The translations under genes were made by a program, and so were the position numbers. Under the pieces are notes generated by a model. That model did not search any database, was not told where the DNA came from, and saw nothing but the letters and a program-made list of their open reading frames with translations. Positions 1 to 12,985 of a stretch of DNA of 64,000 bases are shown piece after piece. How positions within the stretch are numbered: the stretch's first letter is position 1; each line of letters opens with the position of its first letter. This DNA is from Lates calcarifer (taxonomy: Eukaryota; Chordata; Actinopteri; Centropomidae): assembly GCF_001640805.2 (NCBI RefSeq), contig NW_026116709.1:558001-622000 (forward strand), written 5' to 3'.

Positions 1-830
1 GAATAAAGTAGATTATGCAGCAGCTAAATTATTTGAGAGTGCAGTGGTTCCCCCTCAAATAACATATGTGAGAACTTGATTTTAGGCCTATAACACCACC
101 CTCAACTAGCTCTCAACGGCCAAGAAACTGCTCGCCTTCACACAAATAACTGAAACGTGAATTGTGGTTTCAGGCTTTTTCAGTCTATTTCTTTCCATTC
201 TGTGCATGAAACTCCAGCACACAGTAGCACCATGGATGAAGATGACCTGTTTGGACATTGATGGAATACTGAAGCTGCTGCTGCTGTTGCTGACATGTTG
301 CTTTCACTACACAGTCTGTGAGGAAAATAAACCTCTACAAAGTTGGACCTATTCTACAACACACTGAAACATGTGACTACTCTAGAACAGGATTTTAAAC
401 TGTAGAACGGGATGCTCCGTCAAAACAATCACAGGTTCAGCTGAACCACAGATGAACTGGAGCTGAACGGGCAGGTGTGTCAGAGAACTTCAGCATCATG
501 TGGTGCATATATTTCAGGCAAATGTAGGCCAGGCAAATGTAGGCCACATCATATTGTGGCACATTCTGCCCTGTGTTTCCTTTCTATCTATTACAGTATC
601 AGTAATCTGTCAAATATACAGTATTACCTTATAGCAAAACTGAGGTGGTAACTGCTCTGACAGTACATATAATTATTAGCTTCTGGAATGTATGGCAAAC
701 TGACCACATGTCCCCTTTGCAGGTACTGGACTTGTTTTAATATATCAGTACAAATCCATGGAGGGAAAAATATCTTCACACACAGTGATATATCACCATA
801 ATATTATTTCCTGCTGCATGTAGGTGTAAT
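1..830. other. No gene recognised; left edge of window
   Basis: AT-rich sequence with only short chance open frames. If the minus-strand exon just to the right is real, this stretch would be the beginning of its first intron. A short direct duplication of the words caggcaaatgtaggcca lies near 515-550. I see no splice-framed conserved coding sequence here. Confidence 0.4.
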
Positions 831-914
831 TCAGTGTTTTATATTCCATATGTCTTGCCTTAGATGGAACAGTCTCCAGCACTTACTTTTTCCTAATGCT
901 TCTTTCCTACTTAC

Positions 915-1094
915 ACTGTGTTTACTGGTCAGTATAGCCTCTTCCCGCTCTCGTCTACGCCTCTGTTTCTCAGCTTGGGGCCGTGGAGAGGACTTTGGCA
1001 GAGATGCTGAAGGTTTTGGTGGGTTACTGGAACAGAGTCTGGCTGCTCCTCTCCCTGCCAGCCTCAAACTGAGGACACGACCGACCCTCAGCAT
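915..1094 (-). CDS. First coding exon of an unrecognised, possibly mitochondrial protein (partial)
   Basis: The minus strand reads ATG at 1094-1092, with A at position -3, and stays open into a splice donor CACAGT|GTAAGT that ends the exon at 915. The 60 encoded residues begin MLRVGRVLSLRLAGRGAARL and continue into CSSN. This Arg/Leu-rich, acid-free start is typical of a mitochondrial presequence. A proline/serine stretch and then a very basic run (EKQRRRREREE) follow. A second strong donor, AAAAA|GTAAGT, lies about 30 bases further on and could give a longer exon. An in-frame GTG at 1106 is unlikely to be the start. The exon is divergent from ppp1r11, about 0.85 kb away, suggesting a shared promoter region. 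The rest of the gene would lie left of the window. I do not recognise the protein; mitochondrial targeting is inferred from composition only. Confidence 0.45.
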
Positions 1095-1949
1095 CTTCAA
1101 GATCACACTGTCAAGTCATGAAAAAGTCGACAGTTGATTCAGAGAAGCTAAACAGTGAAATACGTTTATCTGCAATGAGTCAATATTACAACAACACTTA
1201 CTGTGTTTTCAAAACACTGAATGCACAATGTCAGTCAGAGCACTTCAGTTTAGCCACTTCGTCATTGTAAACCCGAAAAAATCCGTTTACACAACGTTTC
1301 TAATTACACTTAAACATTACGACGCTGTGTAACCTCGCAGAATAATTGCGTCAATTCATGTTATTATAGAATAATGCACAATTTTTCTTTTATTCTCGGC
1401 ATAAGTGTGCTGTTTTTTGGCGGACTGTTAAAACTAACGGACAGCAGGAAATGACCATTGTCCGTCTAGAAATATCTTCCCCACAACACTACTTCTGTCA
1501 AGCTAGACTGAGAGAAACCTATTTAGATTTAAAAATAAAAGAACTTGTAGAAATTACGTTCATTACAAATGCATTATTAATGTCTAAAATGTAGCTTCCT
1601 TACATATATAATATTATGATATACCACAGTGTTTTGGCGTGATTTTATTTGTTTGTGCGACACCGCGAGTCACTCAGCTGATAATAATTTTGACATGGAA
1701 ACATTAAACTTCCGTTTTCAGTCTTGCTAAGTAACTAACTCATTTTATGGCTTGACTGTGTGTTGGCCACAGCTATTAGTGTTCAACACATCATAATCGT
1801 CAGGTCAACAACCTTCAGTGTTAATACAGTCTGTGATTTAAAGAAACTAGGTGAGCAACTGTAGCTGTCATAGCGCTGTTTTACAGATACTCCAGTTCTT
1901 TTATATCTTTAAGCTAGCTAACGGTAGCGTTAGCAAAGGAGCTCCAGGG

Positions 1950-4504
1950 ATGGCGGAGGTTCCCGGGACATCAAGTGAGACGATAACGGAGACCGTTCAG
2001 ACTAATACACCGCCGCCGCCCCAGCAGGTAAGTAATGAGGAGCTCGTTGTGAGGACGGGTTGGTTGTTTTGTTAACCGGTGGTTCTGTATGGCACCAGAG
2101 CGGGTCCAGTACCAACGAGGCCGCGCTGCTTCTAGACAGCGTTTGAGTATCATTCTGAAGTAATAGCATGGCTTTCAGCTCTGCCGTATGACGCTGGACG
2201 AGGCCCGTGTTAGTTACGTTAAGCTCCTTTAATGACAGTGCCCGTCAGGATATTAGTCATGTATTGTCCTTACAGCCATGTATGTTCCAAATGTCGCCAT
2301 GTTACATTATGCGTTAATCGATAACTTCAGGTTGCGGTTTTCTGAACGAGGTTCTTGAACGGGTTCAGGTGTGGTTCTGGACCTAGATAGATAGACACTA
2401 GATATTATACCCAGGTCTTCCTGGTGACACTGATTCAGACCTGAGATTTGGACAATGCTGTGTTTCCAAGTGTGTACCAACAGTTGTGTTGGGCCTCTTT
2501 TTACAGCTTTGAGATGAACTCAAAGGCAGACTGCCGGCCAGACCTTATTGCCCACCATCACTGCTGGACCTCACTAATGTGGAACATCAGATTTTGGGGT
2601 GGAGGCTGATATAGTAGCACATTAATGCCTATGGTTTTGAAATCACATGTTCAACTATCAGATGTGGCTGGAATGTCCAGGTTCTCATAAACTTAGTTCA
2701 AGTGTCCACGTACTTAAGGCCTTATTGTATATTATTTGCCACAAATCTTTCCAGTCCCACTGATATCCATTAAGTGGTGAGAACTTAATTAGAACTTAAT
2801 CAATTATTGAAAAGATGATGATGTTAATGCTCAGCATGAGCTGTTTGCTTAAAGGGAACCATGCTCCTGAATCTTACATGTTGTTGATCAGTTACTGGAT
2901 GTTTCTTCCAAATAATGTAGATTTTACAACCTAATTTTTAATTTTTAAGTTTTACCTTTGCTTTTTTGCCAGGACCCATTTTCATGAACTTCAAGCCAGA
3001 ACCTTCACAGAGGAATTTGTAGGACTTTACATGCATTAGGAGCGTGGGTAATGGGAGCACCTATGTAACGCACACAGTGAATAGAAAGTCCCAGAGATTA
3101 CTTTTGTTTGGTTTGGACTCAGGGCCTTCTTGCTGTGTGTTGCCACAGCTAACCAGTAGGCCTAGTTTACATTTGATAGCCAGTGTCTCACAGCAGACCT
3201 TTGACATGTTACAGGAGGGACGAAGCCTGACAATCAAGCTGAGGAAGAGGAAGACTGAGAAGAAGGTGGAGTGGTCCAGCGACACTGTTGACAATGAGCA
3301 CCTGGGAAGAAGATCTTCAAAATGTGAGTTCATCTTCCTTATCAGCACATGCTGTAATGTAATGTATGTCACACATGCATGGTGAGAATGCACTTTTTAT
3401 GGTGAAGATAGTGCAAAATATAAGGAAATATAGGCCACAAAACAGGACTCAGGTGTAGCTTGCAACATTGGCAACATTTATATTTTAAGTTTATATTAAG
3501 CAAGCATGGTTCCATTGTGAAGTTCCAAAACTCAGAATAAAGAAAGAATCTCAAATAGAACAGAACAAGTAAAACAGAACTAACATTTACTATGTACAGA
3601 CAACCTAACCTGTACAGACAATTCAGATATTTGAAATTGTTCTAAAGCAAACGGTGCATACAGTGCATTTTTCCACATATTGTTGTGTGGCAGTTTTCCC
3701 TCATCAATCTACAATCAATACCCCATAATGACAAAGCAAATACTTAAGAAACTTCTTCCATATAAGAATTATGGAGGCCACTGTGCTCCTGGGAATCTTC
3801 AGTGCACCAGAAAGTTTTTTGTAGCCTTCTGCAGATCTGTGCCTCCATGCAATCCTGTCTGTGAGCATTTTCACCTGTGAGACCAGTCCAGTCCACTAAA
3901 TTTTACCAGCAGTTGGACTCCAGTCAAGGTGATCCACAGAAAATGATGCTGTAAATTAAAGGAGTGAAAACCGAGCAAAAACATTCCCAGGGTTTGCAGC
4001 TGTTGTATGTTGGATTAGGACCACATGAGAAAGTCATTATTATCACAACATTCTTTTTCCTCACAATTTAATTAGTGAATTAGAATTCTAGTAATTTGTT
4101 CTGCCTCTTTGTCCTCCTGCTGCACTACTCAAATCAAACAGTGGCTGACGAGCTATTTTTAGCTCGTTTATTTTTAACAAGGTGCGAGGCTGTATTTTTT
4201 TCATGTGTTATTTATTATTTTTTTCAAACAGGGCTAGAAGCTTACTGCGAGTCAGTGAAGGCATCATCTGTAGATGTAGATCACCTAGATCAATCCTAAT
4301 CATGTATGTTGTGTTCCAGGCTGCTGTATTTATGAGAAGCCTCGACAGTTTGGAGAGTCATCCTCTGAAAGCGAGGGAGACGATGATGAAGAAGGGTGTG
4401 GCAGTGCTCACTGTATCCTGGGCCACGGCAGGAGAGGCCATGGACAGAGAGGGGCCGGGGGAACCACAGTGCCCCCAAACTCTGGAGGGTCACACACCCA
4501 CTAA
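1950..4504 (+). CDS. ppp1r11: Protein phosphatase 1 inhibitory subunit 11 / E3 ubiquitin ligase
   Basis: Three coding exons: 1950-2027, 3215-3323 and 4320-4504 (123 aa, close to the human 126). The start [17 protein letters not shown] matches the family N-terminus. Exon 2 encodes [11 protein letters not shown], then KKVEW and SDTVDNEH, which includes the PP1-docking VxW region. Exon 2 ends in the codon for the first Cys of the CCCIYEKP motif, which is completed in exon 3. An acidic [16 protein letters not shown] block and a His/Gly-rich tail follow, with TAA at 4502. Known for the family: a heat-stable PP1 inhibitor whose Cys-rich segment also acts as an E3 ligase (TLR2 turnover in mammals). 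The exon 2 acceptor at 3214 (ttacag) gives the family reading QQ|EGRSLT; an alternative AG at 3195 would add a few residues. Exon 1 sits in a GC-richer first-exon context. No frame break was seen. Confidence 0.93.
3670..3970 (-). mobile_element. Degraded Tc1/mariner-like transposon fragment
   Basis: The plus strand carries the familiar fish Tc1-like words catcaatctaca, then ataccccataatgacaaagc, and then the reverse complement of the transposase N-terminal region (ggaatcttcagtgcaccaga, gatctgtgcctccatgcaat). It lies in intron 2 of ppp1r11. No intact transposase frame remains. The same family occurs in the opposite orientation near 44 kb. Confidence 0.75.
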
Positions 4505-7500
4505 TGAGCATTGCAGTCCGATTGTGGGGTCTCAGTGGTTTCCTCTCACCACAACAACGACACATTGCAAAACTGCACTCTTTTTTAGATTAGTTCCATC
4601 ACTGAGGTACAGGCAGGCCTGGTGCTGCGTTCTAGTCATGAGTCAGAAAGTCCCAGCTGCTGGAGCAGGATTACAGCCCCTGTGCTGCTGCTCTGAAAAA
4701 CACAGAGCAACATGGATTATTGAAGTTAGCCTAATTGAAAATCCTGCTCTCCTTTCTACAGCTAAAAGCATGCTCAGTATTGTGCCAACTAATATACATA
4801 ACATGAAATGATAACAATTAGGAGTGATTTTAAATTTCTTTTTTACTCAATTGTAAAGGACACATGTTGCAATGAGAATAGAATTTAAAAGACCATACCA
4901 GTGTTTTTTTTCATGTCTTAGCCCTTTTACTACAAATCACACACGCTACATATCAGATTTCAGCTGAGCATTTCCCAAAGCATGATGCAGGGTGGTAGAT
5001 TTTAAAATACTTACCTACTTTCCAGGCAGCCTTTGGTTTCTATTCATTTCACAGTGCTTTGAAACTAAACTTTGATAGTTCGTCACAGTGAGTATCATCT
5101 TTGCTTTTATTTATTGCTGTTGCAGCCAGTGGTTATTCTCCTCATCCATTAATCTGCTGGCTGTTAACAGAGTAATCATTTCTATGTCTATAAAATGTCG
5201 GGACGTAGAGATAAAATTCCATCACACCATATATGACCAGCAGTCTAAAATCCAGTTTACTCTTATACATGACAAAGACAAATCAGATCGTCACACTGCA
5301 GAGGTTAGACCCAGTGAATGTTGGTGTTGGTTTATAAAATACTGGTAACCTATTATCAGCATAGTTACAGATTCTGTCAGTCCCCTAACTAACACACTAA
5401 CTAATCAGTTCAGCTCTATTATTGATTTTTGTTTTTTTTATTTGTCAATTAATTTAATAGTTTTCACAGCCTGAACTTGACATCTTGGCCTGTTTTGTTC
5501 CAAAAAAAAAAAAAAGAGAGAAAAGAAAAAAAGAAAAGTAAAGATACTCTCTTCACAGATGTTCATTGTCTGATTAAATTGGAACATTTTGCTGATTAAA
5601 CAACTAAATAATAACCAATTAATTTTCTGTCAGTGCATTTTATTTGCTTAGTTATTTTATTTCTATCAGCCTGCACTTACATGTGCATTACCACCCATTT
5701 GTAACAAAACCTTTCCAACAATTAAAGAAGATACATGAAAATAGAAATGATGGATTATATTAGCTAAGCAGGTTTTAAGCTTCTGCAAGTATGATTTTAT
5801 ACTGCCTGGAAGGTCAGACAAAACAAGATCATTTAAAATCTTATAAGAGTGCAGTATGCTTTGGAAAACTGTCAGCAGAAGTTATGTAAACTATGTCTGT
5901 GATTTGTCATAAATGAGATAAAACAACTAAAAACACTTTTATGATATACGGTGTATGCTAATGTCACCATAAAAAAGCAACAGAGAATATGGATTAATGA
6001 TTTATTGAATTAAATTACAAATTCTCTTCCCCTTTCAACAGCTAAAACACGTTCAACTTTGTGCCAACTGATAATTGTAATGTATTAATGTAGGAGCTAC
6101 AATAGAACTGGACTATTATCAATGGACAGATACCAGTATACTAACCCCTCTACTGCAAATGACATTTCTGAACATAACTGTATTTGCTTCCATTTACAGA
6201 CATGTGATAGTGCTGAAGAGCTTCAAGAGTCTAACAGTATGGTTTTATTCTGTAGTAAAATGAGTGGAAACCAATGGCTTACAACCTAAAGACATCAAAC
6301 AGTTGGGAGTGCTTTGGAAAATGGTCCTCAGCAGTAATGTGATGTGTCTGTGATTTGTCATAAATTAGCTAAAACTGACTTTAATGTCTTTAACTATAAC
6401 GTCACCAAAACCAGAAACCTTTGCTCAGACTCCATGCTTATAATTCCGATTGGAAATGCCATCACTGCACTTTCCCTGGCATGTATATCAGACTCTATGA
6501 CAGAGGCTTCTCTGGAACGCAGCACACAGTATACTGGGAGCTTTGAGGAGATGGAGATAGAGAGGCCATAAAATGCTGTCTGGCTGTGTATTTTCTTTTG
6601 ACAAAGTGGCAGAGTTAATTGTATATAATACAGCACATCGCTTTTTATTTTTTTAATTTATTTTCCGGTCTTAATTCTAAACTTGCTAATACTTGACATG
6701 CAGTCGACCACTGTCTGTGTAGTAACACTTAGAAATTACAAACCAATGTGTGAGAATGAGAACAGAGAGGATTAAAGACTGGACAGGGATCTTTTTTTTT
6801 TTTTTTTTTTAACATTTAGTTGAGGAGGCGTTTGATGTTTCTCATTTATAGACCACTTTTAAAGCTGACAGAACATGTTAATTACACTTACACTTAATTA
6901 CATTATTACTAGATTTGGTTTTAGCACCATTAATATACTCTATTAGGCCAAATTAATCAGTATTACAGAGCTCAACCCTGGGACCTGTTCTTCATATAAC
7001 TTCATGAATTTGATTTTATCACTGATGATTTAACACAAGGCTTTTTCAGCTCTTCAAACCTGTTTTAATTGTTGTTGTCATAGCAACAAGTCATACAAAC
7101 CTACAGAAGTGCAGCATTCTCACAGTTAGCTGCATCATGACTAAACCTTTTAGGGTTAACCCAAAATATGAAGTCATTCTCAGTCACATGATTCCTTGCA
7201 TGTCAGATATTAATAAAACAGATGAGATTGTGTGATTGACTGTAAAATACCTATATAACTGATCAGCTAGGCCATATCATAACAGAAATTCAGACCTGCT
7301 TCAAATTTGGTTTCTAAGATATGAATTCAGCTAAAGTTTCTGTTTTTAAAACAATGGAATCAGAACATGGCATTTACACAGCAAGATGTATAAATGTATT
7401 CATACATTGTAACATTTAAGTAGCTTTAATTTATTTAATTTATTAGGATCCTCATTAGCTTCATCGCAGCAGAGGCTTTTCTTTTCATCAATTTACATTA

Positions 7501-10317
7501 AATTTGAGTCAGTCTTACTGAACACACTTCACAGTTTGGTCATAGAAAAACATCTCGTCTTTGCCTTTAGCACCTGTTTCTGATTTGAGGCTTTAACAGT
7601 GCCACTGCCATTCTGTATCCATCAGACTATGTCAACCAATCATACCTGTGCTGATTCTGCCCTTGACTCATGTTGTGTTTAATTCAAAATAGAAATTTGC
7701 TGTTCTTATCTTAGATTGAAAAATCCATCCTCCACCTATGATGGAAGAACTGAATTAGCCGTATAGGAATTATCTACATGACTTTATCTGGTTAACGTGA
7801 TATGTGCCTGCATTAGTTAAACTGTATATGAAGAATGGGGGCCTGGTTAGGGAGCTGTTTCTTTGGCTTGAAACAAAACATCAGACAAGACCGAGACGTC
7901 TAGTTCTATTAAAATCACTGACCTAAGCTCAAAGGCTGCCAGTTTAGCTCTGACCTAACCACCCAAGACTTTTGACATTAAACTTTTAATTATTTTTTTC
8001 AAAGCTGTAATTGTCAGTTTGCTATAATGACTGATTACAGGGCACTCTGTTATTTTCTGACAGCATTCGATTTGTTGAAACAGAATGTGTGTTGGTATTT
8101 TTAACTTCTAAATCCTCTGCTGGGTTTCATTTGCTTGACTGATTCCACTGTCTTCACTGGACAATCCTAGACATTCAGTTTTAGAGTTGTTTCTTTGCAT
8201 AGCTTGTTAAAGTGTGGTAGAGGAGGATGGTTGAGTTGTCAGCCAGCAGTGCAGATGGATAAGAAAAAGTTGATTTCCGCACTCAGTCACTTAACTCCTG
8301 AAACGAAGCACCCGTAGGTTAAATTCAGCTGCATGTTGGTCATAAAAGAAAAATCTACAATTTGACTCTATGAACTCGTGCTTATGACTGTGTGAGAGTG
8401 ATGGACATGCTTTATTGCTATGAGGTGAATCTATAAAGATGCAGCATTCTATGATTGGAGGTCCATTCCTGACCAGGCTGTACATATGTAAGTGGCTCAC
8501 AGCTAATGTGGTGTACAGGACAGGAGAGGTGAAGATGCATGATCGCAGGCCCAGGCTTTGTTCTCATGTCTCAGCTATGACCAAAACTCACCTGATACAG
8601 GTTCCATCAACATCCTCCTCCTCGTCCTCCTCTACAGTTTCAGACCATTTTTGATATGTGACAGTACTGTGGATTACACTCATTCACTTAATTTACACCA
8701 CCGCCACTTTCTGTACTATCTACCTACATAGACGTTGTTACATATGTACATTGTTCTTGTACTGGCAATGCATCATTCTGTATATACTATTAAGCATAAT
8801 GAGAGCAGATTTAATGTGAATTAAAGTTTTGAACTGTGATGAAAGCTACAAATACGTGTTATGTGAGTATCTGAGTATGGCACTAAATAGTTACACATAA
8901 CTTTGCAGTCCTGCCTTAAGAATGTAATAGAGTTAAATGGGACCAGACTCAGATCACAGTCAGTGTTGACGACCACCTGGTCTCTGGCAGAGGCAGGCAG
9001 CTTTTTTCACCAAAACCCAGTGAGCACTGCCTCCTCCAAACAGCAGCCAGACACAGTTGGTGAACTTAGTGGAGCATTTATTAGTTAAAGAACCATATGT
9101 TTACTTCAGGAGTTGGTAGAGACAAGACCAGTGCTAAAAAGGAATATAAATTATATAATGCCACTCCGAATGAATGCGAATATAGGGTGGTATTATATCA
9201 GTGTTGTGCTTTTAGCTTGTTCAGCTGTGTAGCTGTTTAGCTGCTGCCATCATGTGGCCAAATAAATTACTGCTCCTTTTAGGTGAGTCCTGTTCTGCTA
9301 CCCTGAGGCCTTTTCCTGAAAGAGGCCCCAGTGTCTAAATTGAATTTTGCGATCAAACAGATACCATGCATTGTCTTACATTGTAAAGTCATGCATTAAC
9401 TTTTATTTAATTAAATTTCCACATAGTGAACCTGGGGTCAGGTTGTATTTCTGCACAGCTGTTTACAGGGCAGAAATAATGCTGTGCCTGTTACTGACCC
9501 GTTGCAGTGGGTGTAACATTAAGGATACACACCCAGAGATCAAAGTCAGTTATTTGATAGTGTTGGGTTACTACTTTCTTATAATTGGCTTGAGTTAGAT
9601 CATTTTTCTCCTCAACGTCACATCTGCATTTGTCAGTGAAATCACTGTTACATGCTAATGCATCTGGTAAGACACAGATTGAGAAAGTCTCCAGTGCAGA
9701 AGACTTTGAAGGCAGACATGATCTTCGTTGGCATCTTTTATCTAAGTCAAACAAATCTTTCAGCCTTTCAAAATACACCTTCCTACCTGTGGCTTTTATA
9801 GTGTTAGGTGTGTTTTGGTCTGTTCCAGACTCAGTCTTCACACAATCTTAAAAATGATATATTGTTTGAAAGCTCTGAGTCTCCTGATTCACTTGTACAG
9901 GGCATTTTAGGACCCCACTACCACTGCAACAGCTGTCAACACGATTTGTGGCTGTGGATCCAAAGTGTTTCCACACAGAAGGTGCTACTACAGGTCTTAC
10001 AGTCACTATTTATGCCAAAAGACAAAAGAAAAATGGAAAAATAAAAAGAAACCCTCACATTCCCGCCATGGCTGCACCTCTTTCTGCCAAGAGTCTCCTT
10101 TCAAAGGGGACCAGGGCTCTTAGTGTAAGTAAAAGTTGAAAAACAGTAACCTTTTTATTCTGCTACATTATTTTCAAGCTTGTGTACAAAAAAAGGAGGT
10201 GTCTTGTTTAATGTAATCATTGAATTTAACTGGCTACAATGCTGTAATTGTATTTGTTTCATGAGAAGTTTCTAAATCTGTGTAGGAAATTAAAACCAAG
10301 ACAAGCAGACAATCTAA
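4505..10317. other. ppp1r11 3' flank and intergenic DNA without a convincing gene
   Basis: AT-rich DNA with scattered short open frames and no recognisable protein. The ppp1r11 3'UTR must begin at 4505, but I could not place its poly(A) site. Simple tracts include (A)13 near 5503 and (T)19 at 6792-6810. Two pieces could be exons but are unsupported by homology: an acidic minus-strand segment at 8592-8666, and a plus-strand frame near 6440-6570 ending EEMEIERP. Otherwise I see nothing. Confidence 0.4.
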
Positions 10318-12985
10318 TAAAAGAAAAACAGTTTTATTTAGCCAGTGGGAGCATTTAACCTCAGTGTACTGTTGGGTTCAAAGTAGCCATAAATTAGATG
10401 TAACATAATAGGTCACAGCAGATTCTTCCTTCCTTTACTTCCTCCAAGTTAAAATTACACCATAGATATTAGTGAGGTCCTTCCTCCTTGTGGGACAGTG
10501 GGACAGAGTTTATTTAGCTACAGTGATCCAGCACTTGTTAGCAGTGCAGGCTACTAACAGAAAAAAAACCTTCCTTACAAGGGATTATCAGGCTTAATAT
10601 CACTGCAATAAAAGCTCCATTTAAGCAAACAATGAATAAAAGGCATCAAAGAGATGTAGGCATTGTGTCACCTTAACGGGACTCAAGTGGTTCATAAAAA
10701 TTTGGTACAATACAAAAAAAGAGAGTGAAACATTCTTTCTATGGAAGTAGCTGCTAATATTAAACCTTGTAATCCAATCAAAGTTTCATTTTCCATTTGT
10801 GTGCACATAAAATCTAATTTCAACTTCAATAACTGATTCACTTTTTCAACTCTGAATACCTTATAGTTGTGAATTTGAAAATGACAAGACTGTTTCCCAT
10901 TAATCTTCCTGTCATTATGGCAGTGTTACACTTGGGAGTAAACTGAAAATGACTCAAGCACGTTTTGATTAGAATTGGCTATAGTAACTAGTACATACAT
11001 AACTAGTTACAGTTATGTATTCATTATTCTAATTTTGTGTATCATGTGCACACAAATGGACAATCACATCTCAAATAGATGAAATTATTTCATTTCAATA
11101 TTGTCAGCCACAGACCTCCACATTTACAGGCTGATATACAGGAAATAAAACCTATATTCAAATCCATATCTTTTTTGAAAAATTGATTACGGCACATGCT
11201 ATAGGAAAAATATCTGATGCAAGTCAAATGAAATTATATAGAGCAGGAGTTTGTTGAGTGCAAAACATGCCACTGTGCACTAAAACCAAATTAGATATTT
11301 GGTCTCTTCATTTTTGTGCCATTAAATGGAAAGCATGACAGAGAGATAAAAATCCATTAAAATACACACTAGTGAAGAGAGTGTGTAACTTGTTTAAAAC
11401 GCGCAAAAAATCATTGCACAGAAAATGACAGGCAAAATACAAGTGTGTAAAGAGAACACATTAAATGTGCTGCTGGTATTATGTGTCAATTCTTTAAATA
11501 TCTAAGAAGATACCTCCTACAACAAGCATGTTAAGGAGGACATATTAGAGGAATCTCAATGTAATGTCATCCATGTACTGTATGTGGTAAGGTTTTGGTA
11601 AGGTAAATGTTTTTTTCCACCGGTCAGACAGGGCTGTCATTTTAGTCTGTCAGTGTGTAAATATATATAATACAGTACAGTTTCACCAGCAGAAATGATG
11701 AACATTTAAGAGAATGTGGTTAAACACAAACAGCAACCATCACAGCTGAGCAGCACTGAAGCCACTTGCTGATGTTTATTAGATACTTGTTTCATAAAAA
11801 ACCCTGTGAGCCAACCACTGAATATCAAAATACACATCTTATTTAGAAGAATCTAAATTTGAGGTCAACGCTGGATTGAGAGCTTATGGCTTTTATACAG
11901 TGTTATTGGGTGTGTGTGCTCAATTGGCAGACGTCTGAACCTGCAGGTCAGTGGTGGTGGTTGCTACTTGTTTATCCATCCTCTGAGGATTCCTCCCCCT
12001 TCACCAGACTCAGATTTTTGCTCCAGTAAAGCTACATTCACATTAGCCCACACCTAGCCTGGTAAGGAATGTGATGTTACAGGTCTGATGTGTGGAGTAA
12101 ATAAATATTAAGCAGCGTCATCACAGACTGTAGATAGTGTACAAGAGGGATTTTACAGTTAGTCTTACAGAAGAGTAATATTGTAGAACAGCTGTGTCTC
12201 CATGTCTAAACACAGTGTCAGAGTTTCTAGTAGCTGACTGACTGAATTCACAGGTCAAGGTTGAACAAAAGAAGAAGTGTATGGGAGCATGCTTGAATCT
12301 TCCTGTCTTACAAACTTCAGCTTCATTAAAGATGGATTTAATACTTCCAGAGGAGCTGTGTAATGGTGACAGTACCTTAAGTGACAAAGACGGTGGTGAA
12401 AGACAAATCCAAAGTCAAACTTCAGAACAAATGGACCCTAGTGTTAAACTTAACTAGGGTTAAAATGCAAACACTGCATCTTTCAATCCCCTACAATCTT
12501 CTCATTTAAATTAATGGAGTGGTTTATGTGAGTGTGTATTTCTTTCCTCCTGGTGGTGATGCCCCACAACACAATACGATGTGACTGGGAGAAAATGCAG
12601 TACTCCCTATATACCTGGAATCATTCTTTTTCTTTGATTTAACAAGCATTTAATGAACATTCATGAACCCTATTATTTCTGACCCCAATTAAAGTAGCAG
12701 TCTACTTTTTGATACTTAACTATGTATGGCTATAAATGCCAACATTCTGGTGATGACATTAAAATCAAATGAGGACAGACATCTATAAAATGCACATCAA
12801 TAGTGTTGAATATAAAGTGACATAAGTACAACTTCTATGAGTTTGTAGTGAATGTGCAATACAATTATTAAGTCACACTGCAGAGCACAGTGGTGAAGCG
12901 AAAGAGCCTCTGTGTAGTCGCACTGTTGTGATGTCAAACTCCTGGACGAGGTCTGATACAGCTGAAGACAGAAACTTCTCAGTAT
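10318..12985 (-). other. Possible terminal 3'UTR exon of the c6orf47 homologue
   Basis: A strong minus-strand acceptor (GTATCTTTTCCACAG|ATACT, exon from 12985) lies upstream of the canonical poly(A) signal at 10333-10338. A minus-strand donor CATG|GTAAGC sits eight bases past the c6orf47 stop codon (14819). Joining the two gives an intron of about 1.8 kb and a non-coding last exon of about 2.7 kb. No coding frame is seen. The only support is splice and poly(A) consensus, so this could be wrong; the alternative is an unspliced 3'UTR or plain intergenic DNA. Confidence 0.3.
10333..10338 (-). terminator. Candidate poly(A) signal, minus strand
   Basis: The minus strand reads CTAAATAAAACTG followed about 10 bases later by a U-rich TGTTTTTCTTTT. 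This is a canonical AATAAA plus downstream U-rich element. If the putative 3'UTR exon at about 10.32-12.99 kb belongs to the c6orf47 homologue, this is its end; the link is inferred. Confidence 0.45.

Noticed and set aside
4182..4811. 209-aa plus-strand frame
   Set aside because: Out-of-frame reading across ppp1r11 exon 3 and its flanks.
9491..9841. 116-aa minus-strand frame (DQNTPNTIKATGRKVYFERLKD...)
   Set aside because: Looks mildly protein-like, but I recognise no family, see no splice context, and the overlapping plus frames are equally open.
10063..10139. Possible first exon MAAPLSAKSLLSKGTRALS followed by gtaagt
   Set aside because: Presequence-like and ends near a donor-like gtaagt, but there is no promoter-like flank and no downstream exon could be joined.
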